From NCBI GenBank assembly GCA_038209145.1, contig JBBQXZ010000117.1, forward strand, positions 1 through 13,813: a stretch of 13,813 nt of DNA, given 5' to 3'. Position 1 is the first letter of the stretch. Each line of letters starts with the position of its first letter. The translations under genes were made by a program, and so were the position numbers. Below the pieces are notes generated by a model. The model did no database searches. It worked only from the letters and a program-made list of their open reading frames with translations, and was not told the DNA's origin. Of this stretch, positions 6,903-13,813 are shown piece after piece. This DNA is from Lunatibacter sp038209145 (GTDB taxonomy: Bacteria; Bacteroidota; Bacteroidia; Cytophagales; Cyclobacteriaceae).

Positions 6903-7801
6903 TGGACAATATGCAGGTTATCGATTTGGAGTTCATGCACGCCAAACAAACCATTGGCAGTTTTTTGGTTCCCACCGAATCCGGAATCGTGCTCGTTGAA
7001 TGTGGTCCGGAGAGTACTTTTCCCCAACTGAAGAAAGGCATTGAGGACTTGGGCTATTCGCTAAGCCAAGTTAAGCATGTGCTGTTGACCCACATTCATT
7101 TTGACCATGCCGGCGCAGCTTGGAAACTGGCTAAAGAAGGGGCAAAGATTTATGTCCATCCTATAGGACTGCCGCATTTGGCAGCTCCAGAGAAGCTTTG
7201 GCACTCCGCAGCCCAGATTTACGGTGAAAATATGGAAGGGCTTTGGGGTAAAATGGAACCTATCGCAGGAGCTTTGTTGGTACCTGCAGCACATGAGGAA
7301 GTGTTTTACTTGGATGGCTTGCGAGTTAAAGCTTGGCATACCCCGGGACATGCCGTCCATCATATTGCATGGCAGATAGATGAGACGTTATTTACGGGAG
7401 ATGTAGCTGGCGTAAAAATTATGGAAGGACCAGTTGTACCCCCTTGTCCCCCTCCTGATATCCACATAGAAGCGTGGAAACGGTCCATTGAACTTATAAG
7501 ATCGATTAATCCGGAAAAATTAATCCTGACCCATTTCGGGGAGATTACTTTGGTTGATGATCACCTCCAAGCGTTGGAAATAATGTTGGATGATTGGTCA
7601 ACCTGGATGAAACCCAAATTCGAGTTGGGACAAGACCCTCAAGAGATCATCCCGGAATTTATGGCTTACACCACGCAACAAATGATTTCCATGGATGTCT
7701 CAGCTGAGACCCGTAATCTTTATGAACACGCTAACCCAAGTTGGATGTCGGTAAGCGGTTTGATGAGATACTGGAAATTAAAGTCTCAGGGAAGAATTTG
7801 A
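6902..7801 (+). CDS. MBL-fold metallo-hydrolase
   Basis: The 299-residue product has the metallo-beta-lactamase fold's metal site: THIHFDHAG (63-71; His64, His66, Asp68, His69), HTPGHAVHH (146-154; His150), FTGDVAG (164-170; Asp167) and THFGE (210-214; His211). This full set supports a dinuclear metal hydrolase. Overall it resembles the glyoxalase II-like/YflN-like branch, but the C-terminal 80 residues are helical and not enough to name the substrate; a thioester, phosphoester or lactone is possible. There is no signal peptide. The start ATG overlaps the SRAP stop by one base (TAATG), a classic arrangement for translational coupling; a second in-frame ATG three codons later is possible. It ends two bases from the stop of the convergent T9SS gene, leaving no room for a separate terminator. 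Confidence 0.93.
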   Translation: MDNMQVIDLEFMHAKQTIGSFLVPTESGIVLVECGPESTFPQLKKGIEDLGYSLSQVKHVLLTHIHFDHAGAAWKLAKEGAKIYVHPIGLPHLAAPEKLWHSAAQIYGENMEGLWGKMEPIAGALLVPAAHEEVFYLDGLRVKAWHTPGHAVHHIAWQIDETLFTGDVAGVKIMEGPVVPPCPPPDIHIEAWKRSIELIRSINPEKLILTHFGEITLVDDHLQALEIMLDDWSTWMKPKFELGQDPQEIIPEFMAYTTQQMISMDVSAETRNLYEHANPSWMSVSGLMRYWKLKSQGRI

Positions 7802-7803
7802 AT

Positions 7804-8499
7804 TTATTTCTTTATCAATACCCGAATTGGTTTCAAAGCGATGTTGCTTCCTATAATGCGAAGGATATAGGTGCCCGGGGAAATATTTTCTGTCGTTATT
7901 TTTATCAATCCAGGTTCAATAAAATGGTTTTCTGATTTCCAATTTTTAATAACTGTTCCCGTCATGTCATGAAGGAGAATTTGATCTACACTTAATGATG
8001 CGGGAAGATAAATGGCTATCCAATCTATGGCAGGGTTTGGAAACACCTGTAGAACTCGTGAGTCGACAACAACTTCTGAATCCTCAAAAAATTGACCTTC
8101 TGATTCCATTTCCCTATAGCCTCTCATTTCCCGATATCCCCTTGCCCTGCGCATCTGAGCACCAAATACGACATCTTTTTGTGGGCTTTCAGCGATAGGT
8201 TTGTTTTTGCTTTGCGGTAGATCCATTCTGCGTTCTATAGAAAGTTCGAGATGATTTGTATAAATCCCGCTTTTTTGCCTGGTAATTTCTGAGGAGACTA
8301 TGGGCGTTTGAAGTGTTCTATTTGAAATAAAAACAGTATCGGCACCACTTTTGAAGATATCAGCATCAGAGGTGTGAAATGCGGCAACAGGTGGGTTTTT
8401 CATCCACTTATTCATCTCTCCCGCCGCAAATCCGAAGGAAACCAAGAAAAGTAGGCACAGTAATGAGGATGATTTTTTGAAGTAGCTGGATAATTTCAT
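7804..8499 (-). CDS. Small secreted protein with type IX secretion C-terminal domain
   Basis: The 231-residue product begins with a signal peptide (MKLSSYFKKS then a hydrophobic run to about residue 26, AAG) and ends with a type A T9SS sorting domain. That domain (about 149-231) starts VLQVFPNPAIDWIAIYLP, continues with a LHDMTGTVIKNW strand and closes with GTYILRI and RVLIKK. It is therefore exported by the Sec pathway and then carried over the outer membrane by the type IX system. The 120 residues between show no recognised domain and are polar, with a tandem RGYREM-RGYREM at 120-131 encoded by diverged codons. A structural or matrix role is possible but not shown. The start at 8499 is supported by the signal peptide. 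It converges with the MBL-fold gene and has a long AT-rich upstream region. Confidence 0.88.
   Translation of the reverse strand: MKLSSYFKKSSSLLCLLFLVSFGFAAGEMNKWMKNPPVAAFHTSDADIFKSGADTVFISNRTLQTPIVSSEITRQKSGIYTNHLELSIERRMDLPQSKNKPIAESPQKDVVFGAQMRRARGYREMRGYREMESEGQFFEDSEVVVDSRVLQVFPNPAIDWIAIYLPASLSVDQILLHDMTGTVIKNWKSENHFIEPGLIKITTENISPGTYILRIIGSNIALKPIRVLIKK
8107..8142 (-). repeat. Tandem 18-bp in-gene repeat encoding RGYREM twice
   Basis: Two adjacent six-codon units inside the T9SS cargo gene encode RGYREM. Codons differ between units (GGA TAT CGG against GGC TAT AGG) while residues match, so the repeat is old or held by selection on the protein. Confidence 0.7.
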
Positions 8500-9005
8500 A
8501 TCGTATTCTATTTGGGGTAAATTCGTAATATGGATAATTAACTAATTTGATAAAAAAGAATGACAAATAACATTTTTTGTGTTTGGAGTTTTGGGTTATA
8601 AATAAATGTGTTTTGTATTGATCAAATGGTCTTTCCAAAAAGCCACAAGAATAAGTTAATTAACTACCGATTGATTAAATAAGCAAATAAAAATTAAAAA
8701 TGTTTAAATGAGCGACGAGTACAGAATTGTTTTTTTTGCTAAAAATGATTTTTGTTACATTTTTCGCAATTGGAATAACAGCAAACTGATTTCATAAAAA
8801 AATTATATTTTTCACGATAATGTTCATTTGGGAATTTTGGAAATTGATGCTAAACCAAGACCTCCCTGAATGATGGTCAAATTGAGGTAACCAATTTCTA
8901 ATCCAAGTGGCTTTTTGATAGTCTATTAAAGATCAAACTTGTATTTTCCCGATAATATGGGATATTTGTTTCAATTACGACCAAGTTTTTGATTTAGCAA
9001 TACCT
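8500..9005. other. AT-rich divergent intergenic region (about 500 bp), no gene seen
   Basis: This spacer lies between the divergent T9SS cargo gene and the KAS III gene. It is strongly AT-rich with many A and T runs, and stop codons break all frames. I see no tRNA, strong hairpin or recognisable small gene. A weak -33/-7 pair on the plus strand, TTG (8736-8738) and TACATTTT (8756-8763) at 17 bases, would give a long leader of about 230 bases for the KAS III gene. Promoters for both flanking genes must be here, but none is clear. Confidence 0.5.
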
Positions 9006-10004
9006 ATGAAAACATCCAGAATAACCGGAGCAGGTCATTACCTGCCTGACAAGATCGTAACCAACGATGATTTGTCTCTTATGATGGACACAAATCACGC
9101 GTGGATTGTGGAACGTACAGGAATAGAGGAACGCAGGTGGTTTACCCCTGGAAAAGACACATTGACAAGCATGGCAGTTGAGGCCTCAAAAATGGCCATA
9201 GATCGGGCTGGAATTAAAACCCGGGAAATTGATTTTATCATTTTCGCAACCATTACCCCGGATTACTTTATACCGGGAAACGGCGTTCTTTTGCAACGTG
9301 AACTGGGACTTCAGGGCATCGGCGCACTGGATATTCGAAATGCATGTTCCGGTTTCATCTATGCGCTCTCCGTGGCTGATCAATACATCAAATCAGGCAT
9401 GTATCGGACCGTACTTGTGGTGGGTGCCGAGATCCAGTCCTCCGCGTTGGATAAAAGCAATGAAGGAAGATCAAGTGCGGTCATTTTTGCAGATGGTGCG
9501 GGAGCCGTTATTATGCAACCAACTGATAAACCAGGCAGAGGCGTCCTCTCTACGCATTTGCATGCAGACGGGGATTTTGCGGAGGAACTCTTCGTGAAAG
9601 ATCCGGGAAGCAGCAGAGAAATTCGGATTTCTCCAGAAATGATTGAAGAAGGCGGGTTCAACCTGTATATGAATGGCAATACCGTTTTCAAACATGCCAT
9701 TGTCCGGTTCCAGGAGGTTATCATGGAAGCTTTGGAGGCCAATAAAAAGGAGGTTGCGGACATCGATTTGTTGATTCCACACCAGGCGAATTTGCGAATT
9801 AGCCAATTTATCCAACAAAAATTGCAGCTTCCGGATGAGAAAGTTTTCAACAACATCATGAAGTATGGAAACACCACCGCGGCAACAATTCCGATAGCAA
9901 TTAGCGAAGCACTGGAGCAGGGCAGGATTAAGGAAGGAAATTTAATTTGTCTGGCTGCCTTTGGAAGTGGCTTTGCCTGGGGATCGGCATTAATTTATTG
10001 GTAA
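9006..10004 (+). CDS. fabH: Beta-ketoacyl-ACP synthase III (FabH family)
   Basis: KAS III enzymes condense acyl-CoA with malonyl-ACP to start fatty acid chains. The 332-residue product has the right length and the Cys-His-Asn triad: Cys114 in RNACSGF, His259 in IPHQAN and Asn289 in KYGNTTAA. WIVERTGIEER (33-43) and FGSGFAWGSALIYW at the C-terminus are also family marks. The ADGAGAVIM segment (162-170) supports an active thiolase fold. It is not next to plsX, rpmF or acpP, where the main fabH of many bacteria lies, so it may be a second copy with another primer choice; the symbol is therefore used in the family sense. The start ATG is the first of the frame and fits the family N-terminus (ITGAGHYLPDKIVTN). 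The following 195-residue gene starts 26 bases later and is probably co-transcribed. Confidence 0.92.
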   Translation: MKTSRITGAGHYLPDKIVTNDDLSLMMDTNHAWIVERTGIEERRWFTPGKDTLTSMAVEASKMAIDRAGIKTREIDFIIFATITPDYFIPGNGVLLQRELGLQGIGALDIRNACSGFIYALSVADQYIKSGMYRTVLVVGAEIQSSALDKSNEGRSSAVIFADGAGAVIMQPTDKPGRGVLSTHLHADGDFAEELFVKDPGSSREIRISPEMIEEGGFNLYMNGNTVFKHAIVRFQEVIMEALEANKKEVADIDLLIPHQANLRISQFIQQKLQLPDEKVFNNIMKYGNTTAATIPIAISEALEQGRIKEGNLICLAAFGSGFAWGSALIYW

Positions 10005-10030
10005 GTTGGCATTCTTAAAACCATATCAAC

Positions 10031-10618
10031 ATGTATTCGCTTGAAAAAGCCTTATCTATCTATACAAATAAAGAACTATTTGAGGAAATCCATGAGGCAA
10101 AGAAAGCCTTTATCAACCTGTTGGAGAATATTTCCAATAGAATGGACCCCAATGATCTTCGTAAGGCCCACACTGCTCACAAGGGGATGAAAATAAGTAA
10201 AGGCAATGAACTTGAGCACTGTCCCTACCAGGTTTTGGATCTAATTCGGGACTTTGATCCCGAATCAGGTCTAAATATCCGGTTGCTTCATTGGTGGGGA
10301 AAAGGGATGTTTCTTTTTATTTTAGTAGGAAAGGATTTTTTTAAGAGGGAGGACTTGCATTTGATAGTGAAAGAGAAACACCTAAGCGGTTTTTTTATCT
10401 CTGCGGCCTCGTCGCCTTTTTCATATAGGCAACTTGTGGAAGATTATGAACTTAAAAAAATCCCAATGACTGAATCACTATCGGACTATTCAACCTTGGG
10501 AAGGTTTCAGTTAATAAAACAGATTCCCTATGGCGTTGATTTTTTGGGAACTGAAGAAATTCTCTTTTTAGAATTGAACCGAATTCTTTTTGCGCTGCAT
10601 GACAATGAAAGAAACTGA
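10031..10618 (+). CDS. Unrecognised 195-residue protein downstream of the KAS III gene
   Basis: I do not recognise this protein. It has no signal peptide or clear membrane span, so it is probably cytoplasmic. An amphipathic helical N-terminus (1-40) is followed by a dense, likely conserved centre: HTAHKGMKISKGNELEHCPY (47-66), VLDLIRDFD (68-76), and GLNIRLLHWWGKGMFLFILVGKDFF (80-104). The C-terminal part, from FFISAAS to EELFL-like segments, is mixed. Aromatic pairs such as HWWGKG hint at a ligand or protein contact surface. It starts 26 bases after the KAS III stop, suggesting a shared transcript and perhaps a link to lipid synthesis; that link is inference only. A T-rich tract follows the stop at 10632-10643 but its hairpin is weak. 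Confidence 0.75.
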   Translation: MYSLEKALSIYTNKELFEEIHEAKKAFINLLENISNRMDPNDLRKAHTAHKGMKISKGNELEHCPYQVLDLIRDFDPESGLNIRLLHWWGKGMFLFILVGKDFFKREDLHLIVKEKHLSGFFISAASSPFSYRQLVEDYELKKIPMTESLSDYSTLGRFQLIKQIPYGVDFLGTEEILFLELNRILFALHDNERN

Positions 10619-10667
10619 CATCATTTGGACTGGTCTTTTTTTTCGCAGTTTGAAGCTCTCTTATTCA

Positions 10668-10699
10668 TTGTTTTAAAATATCGTGAAAAACTATATTTT
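10668..10699 (+). promoter_or_regulatory. Possible promoter of the MORN_2 repeat gene
   Basis: TTG (10668-10670) and TATATTTT (10692-10699, one mismatch to TAnnTTTG) are 21 bases apart, slightly wider than usual. It would give a leader of about 70 bases before the ATG at 10777. The long T run here makes chance matches easy. Confidence 0.3.
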
Positions 10700-10776
10700 T
10701 TTTGCATGATAAAAGGTAAATTGGAACCAAGTTTGCAGTCTTACCGTAAGATTTAAAGTATCCACCAAAAAAATCT

Positions 10777-12360
10777 ATGAAATATCTTTTTGCAGTTGTT
10801 TTGAGCTTGGTTTTCTTATCAAATAGCCTGGCCCAAGGGCAAGCGGTCAAAATATACAATAAGGACTCTACCCTAATGGGATCAGGGGTGATGATTAACA
10901 GTAAAATGGATGGCTTGTGGAAATTCATCAATCCCAAGACCAATAGCCTTATTCAACAGGGCATTTTTAAGAATGGCCTCAAAGATGGCCAATGGGCAAC
11001 TTATCATAGTAATAATAGGCGACATATTGTAGCAGATTACAAAAACAATCAGCTAAGTGGTGCTTATATGGAATTTGACAGAGATGGTGCTTTAATAAAA
11101 GAAGGAGTTTATCAGGACAGTTTATTAGTAGGTCCTTACAGAGAGTTTTATGGGACAACTGGAAGAAATTCTTATGTGGATCCCAAGCAAGTCAAAACTG
11201 AGGGGCGGTATGTCGAAGGAAAAAAAGATGGCGAGTGGCTTTCTTATTACGAAAACGGTCAGCTTGCGGTGAAGCAAACGATTGTTAATGAAGTAAAAGA
11301 AGGACCCTATTTTGAATATACGCCATCTGGAGAGCTTGCAGTGCAGATAACATACCAAAACAACCTGCCTCACGGAGATTTTAAACGTTTTAGTGTCAAT
11401 AAGAGAGTCTTGGAAGAAGGCAGGTACGACCAAGGTCGAAAAGTGGGAGAATGGAATAGTTATTTCCCTGAAACAAACATTCTTGCGTCCGAAAAAGTGT
11501 ATGATTCCTCCGGAAAGCGGACGGGAACATGGACTTTTTATTATGAAAACCGCCGGACTGCCAGGGTTGAAATGTACGAAAACGATATTTCGGTAGGTAC
11601 TTGGGAAGAGTTTTTCCCCAATAAGGGCTTGTCAAAAAAGATGACGTATGAGGTAGGAGTTCCAGTGGGAGAGTTTGAAGAAAATCATAGCAATGGAAAA
11701 CCTTCAGTAAGAGGCGTTTACGAAAGCGGTATGAAATCCGGAATTTGGAAAAGTTATTTTCCTGAGGGTAACCTATATTCCATCGGGGAGTATCGTAATG
11801 ATCAGCGTACTGGACTTTGGAAATACTTTAACAAAATTGGCATATTAGTTGCTGAGGGTGAATATAAGTTGGGTACCGAAGATGGTCAATGGTTTTATTA
11901 CTACGATGGTGGTCAACTTAAGTCAGTAGGGAGTTATTTCTTGGGCCAAGAAGATGGGGTTTGGGGACTGTTCTACGATAATAAGCAACTTACCCAAGAA
12001 GAAACTTGGAGGTTTGGAAGTTTGATTAATGTGGGAGCCTATAATAATTTCGTGGGAACCAAGCAACTTAGTCCAGGAAGTCTGAAAGATGGAGTTGGAA
12101 CCCGAATAACCTATTATATCAATGAAAGTCTTGAATCAGAAGGGAATTATATAGGAGGAAAAGGGGATGGTAATTGGAAATATTACCATGACAACGGGAA
12201 ATTGGCATCAGAGGGGCGAATGGCCGAGGGAAAGAAAGAGGGGTCTTGGAAGTATTATTCCCGAGCAGGAAATTTGGAGGACATCATTACATTTAAGAAT
12301 GATGAAATTGTAGAAGAAGAAGTGCAGCGTGACGATTTATTATTTCAAAATTTTAATTGA
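10777..12360 (+). CDS. Exported MORN_2 repeat protein (about 18 repeats)
   Basis: The 527-residue product has a signal peptide (MKYLFAVVLSLVFLSNSLAQ, cleavage near 20) and then almost nothing but repeats of about 24 residues with the pattern G-x-W-x-x-Y-x-x-N-G-x-L-x-x-x-G-x-Y-x-x-G-x-x-x. I count about 18 from residue 45 to 510, for example DGEWLSYYENGQLAVK and GNWKYYHDNGKLASEG. This is the MORN_2 (PF07661) family, predicted to fold as a long beta-sheet solenoid. Databases often label such proteins YwqK-family antitoxin, but no toxin gene is nearby and the signal peptide argues for the periplasm or cell surface. One unit at about 409-455 is longer (near QEETWRFGSLINVGAYNNF), breaking the register. 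The final 15 residues are acidic and not repetitive. Role unknown; envelope scaffolding or binding is plausible. Confidence 0.9.
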   Translation: MKYLFAVVLSLVFLSNSLAQGQAVKIYNKDSTLMGSGVMINSKMDGLWKFINPKTNSLIQQGIFKNGLKDGQWATYHSNNRRHIVADYKNNQLSGAYMEFDRDGALIKEGVYQDSLLVGPYREFYGTTGRNSYVDPKQVKTEGRYVEGKKDGEWLSYYENGQLAVKQTIVNEVKEGPYFEYTPSGELAVQITYQNNLPHGDFKRFSVNKRVLEEGRYDQGRKVGEWNSYFPETNILASEKVYDSSGKRTGTWTFYYENRRTARVEMYENDISVGTWEEFFPNKGLSKKMTYEVGVPVGEFEENHSNGKPSVRGVYESGMKSGIWKSYFPEGNLYSIGEYRNDQRTGLWKYFNKIGILVAEGEYKLGTEDGQWFYYYDGGQLKSVGSYFLGQEDGVWGLFYDNKQLTQEETWRFGSLINVGAYNNFVGTKQLSPGSLKDGVGTRITYYINESLESEGNYIGGKGDGNWKYYHDNGKLASEGRMAEGKKEGSWKYYSRAGNLEDIITFKNDEIVEEEVQRDDLLFQNFN

Positions 12361-12406
12361 ATTTGAACAGAACCAACCTTCGACTGTTTATTTAAAAAAA
12401 ATAAAA

Positions 12407-12571
12407 ATGTTTGGATTATTTAAGAAAAAATCAGAAAAGGAGCAACTCAATGAAGCCTATAAAAAGCTTCTTGAAAAAGCACACAAAATGTCCCACTCCG
12501 ACCGTACCGCATCGGACAGGTTAATGGCAGAAGCGGAAGAAGTTGCAAAAAAGATTGATTTATTAAAATAA
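12407..12571 (+). CDS. Lacal_2735-like small protein (54 residues)
   Basis: The product begins MFGLFKKKSEKEQLNEAYKK and ends AEEVAKKIDLLK, with high Lys/Glu content and heptad-like spacing that predict a two-helix bundle or short coiled coil. This matches the Lacal_2735 family of small Bacteroidota proteins of unknown function. The start at 12407 is chosen because MFGLFKKK is the family N-terminus; an in-frame upstream ATG at 12329 would overlap the MORN_2 gene and add unrelated residues. It begins 46 bases after the MORN_2 stop, so it may be read through from that gene, and it is followed by a probable terminator hairpin. Confidence 0.85.
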   Translation: MFGLFKKKSEKEQLNEAYKKLLEKAHKMSHSDRTASDRLMAEAEEVAKKIDLLK

Positions 12572-12597
12572 ATCGTCCCTATTAATCATTTTGGACA

Positions 12598-12629
12598 AGA
12601 AGGTCTTAAACTTTGTTTTTTGACCTTTT
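12598..12629 (+). terminator. Probable terminator after the Lacal_2735-like gene
   Basis: AGAAGGTC and GACCTTTT pair around an inner AAAC/GTTT stem with a small internal loop, followed by a T-rich run to 12640. It lies 26 bases after the stop at 12571. The stem is imperfect, so the call is moderate. Confidence 0.5.
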
Positions 12630-12747
12630 CTAACTTTTTATTCTGAATCTATCAATATAATAATTTTTTTATTTATAAATTTTTCAATTTTTGAAACATT
12701 GTTGGGTATGGAGCGTAAACAATAATAATTACTAAACCTTACGAGCT

Positions 12748-13813
12748 ATGAAAACATTCATAATCAATCGGCTTTCAAACCTCCAATTAGTTGGTTGGGT
12801 ATTTATAGGTTTGTTTATTCATGGGACATTTAATCGGGTTGAAGCAAATGTGGCTCCAATCAATGTCTCTTTTCAGGTATTTTATGATGAGCTTACTCCC
12901 TATGGGGACTGGATAAACGATCCGACCCATGGGTATGTGTGGATACCTTACGCGGATGCGGGATTTCAGCCCTATCAGACGAATGGATATTGGGTAAATT
13001 CCCGATTTGGAAATACTTGGGTTTCACTTTATGATTGGGGATGGGCACCATTTCATTACGGTAGGTGGTTCTTCACCGATTTTTATGGTTGGGCCTGGGT
13101 TCCAGGCTATGAATGGGCACCTGCTTGGGTTGATTGGAGAAGCGGTCAGGGCTATTATGGCTGGGCTCCGCTCTGGCCGAGTGTGGGTGTGCATGTTTCG
13201 ATTGGTTTTCCGATGCATCATTGGGTCTTTGTTCCGCAAAGAAGGTTTTTGGCAATAAATATTTATAACTTTTATGTTCCCCAAAGAAATATCACTGTAA
13301 TTTACAACCGTACTACAGTGATCAACAACACCTATGTGTACAACGATAGAACGTATGTGTCAGGGCCTAGTAGAACTGAATTGCAGCGTGTCACACGAAG
13401 CAACGTGCCGGTTTTTGAAGTATCAAACGGGAGAAGACCGGGAAGGTCACTTGTTGAAAACAACAGGGTGGAAATTTATCAGCCCAAATTGGAACCTGTC
13501 AATACTCGAAGCAATTCTCAAAGCTCCAGACCAGCTCGGGCTTACACGGTGGATGAATATTCTTCAAGAAGATCTTCCGCTTCCCAACCCCGAACTCGTG
13601 AAACTACCTCTAGCCAAAGAGCAGTAGACCCATCAAGCAGACGTTCAGCCACGGTCCCCCCAAATACAAACCCACGTGCTGTAGAAACATCAACGTATCA
13701 GAACAGAAACTCGGCGGGTTCAGGACGAAGGGTTGAAGCAGGCACTACGCTCATCCCCGAATCAGGGAGAAATGTGGAAAAAAATTCGCCTTCAATGCCG
13801 GATTTCCGAGACT
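12748..13813 (+). CDS. Exported DUF6600-like Trp/Tyr-rich protein, 3' end missing
   Basis: The frame from the ATG at 12748 stays open for 355 codons to the right edge. A hydrophobic segment (15-27, VGWVFIGLFIHGT) after a short basic N-terminus forms a signal peptide. The first domain (about 42-165) is very rich in Trp, Tyr and Gly, with units such as YDELTPYGDWINDPTHGYVW, WGWAPFHYGRW, YGWAWVPGYEWAPAWVDW and YYGWAPLWP. This repeated W-x-x/WAP pattern is that of DUF6600 proteins, found near FecR- or envelope-stress-like genes. Residues 170-205 are Asn/Tyr/Val-rich, and from about 210 on the chain is a low-complexity Arg/Ser/Pro tail with many predicted disordered stretches (RSSASQPRTR, SSRRSA). 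The basic tail of an exported protein may bind polyanionic surface polymers, which is speculation. The C-terminus lies outside the window. Confidence 0.85.
   Translation, partial: MKTFIINRLSNLQLVGWVFIGLFIHGTFNRVEANVAPINVSFQVFYDELTPYGDWINDPTHGYVWIPYADAGFQPYQTNGYWVNSRFGNTWVSLYDWGWAPFHYGRWFFTDFYGWAWVPGYEWAPAWVDWRSGQGYYGWAPLWPSVGVHVSIGFPMHHWVFVPQRRFLAINIYNFYVPQRNITVIYNRTTVINNTYVYNDRTYVSGPSRTELQRVTRSNVPVFEVSNGRRPGRSLVENNRVEIYQPKLEPVNTRSNSQSSRPARAYTVDEYSSRRSSASQPRTRETTSSQRAVDPSSRRSATVPPNTNPRAVETSTYQNRNSAGSGRRVEAGTTLIPESGRNVEKNSPSMPDFRD

Noticed and set aside
8500..9005. AT-rich spacer as a replication origin or small RNA locus
   Set aside because: No DnaA-box cluster, iterons or stable hairpin with terminator could be identified; AT-richness alone is normal for spacers here.
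10777..12360. Toxin-antitoxin reading of the MORN_2 protein (YwqK antitoxin)
   Set aside because: No toxin gene is adjacent and the protein has a signal peptide, so the label would come only from shared repeats.
12329..12406. Upstream extension of the Lacal_2735-like gene
   Set aside because: The added residues overlap the MORN_2 gene's end, are unlike the family, and MFGLFKKK is the expected N-terminus.

Overview
The window looks like a Bacteroidota chromosome, most likely Cytophagales and close to Cyclobacteriaceae. The signs are a secreted protein with a type IX secretion C-terminal domain, a Lacal_2735-type small protein, a DUF6600-like protein, a long MORN_2 protein, weak Shine-Dalgarno sequences, AT-rich spacers and at least one good Bacteroidota -33/-7 promoter (TTTG, N20, TATTTTTG). 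The taxon is inferred from gene content. No rRNA, tRNA, CRISPR array, integrase or intact insertion sequence was seen.

Layout. 1-702 (-): 5' part of a Tat-exported Gfo/Idh/MocA oxidoreductase, running off the left edge. 809-1127 (-): a small ABM-fold (antibiotic biosynthesis monooxygenase) gene broken by two single-base homopolymer contractions. 1399-2397 (+): an envelope protein whose C-terminal half has an 18-20 residue Ser-Ser-Gly period, closed by a strong hairpin terminator. 2452-2770: no intact gene, but gene-like reading on the minus strand. 2783-3325 (-): hslV. 3419-5089 (-): the pyruvate dehydrogenase E2 gene, with its own promoter and terminator.

From 5213 to 7801 (+) lies a compact three-gene cluster: a YheT-type alpha/beta hydrolase, an SRAP/YedK-type abasic-site protein and an MBL-fold hydrolase. 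The last two share one base (TAATG). A small T9SS cargo protein (7804-8499, -) converges on it with two bases between the stop codons. After an AT-rich spacer of about 500 bases come a KAS III (FabH-type) gene and an unrecognised 195-residue gene. Then follow an exported MORN_2 protein of about 18 repeats, a 54-residue Lacal_2735-like protein, and a DUF6600-like exported protein cut by the right edge.

Most genes are housekeeping or envelope genes of known families. I found no convincing new multi-gene system. The points most worth a second look are the doubly frameshifted ABM gene, the coding-like remnant at 2452-2770, the SRAP/MBL/hydrolase cluster, the SSG-periodic protein, and the unnamed partner of the KAS III gene.
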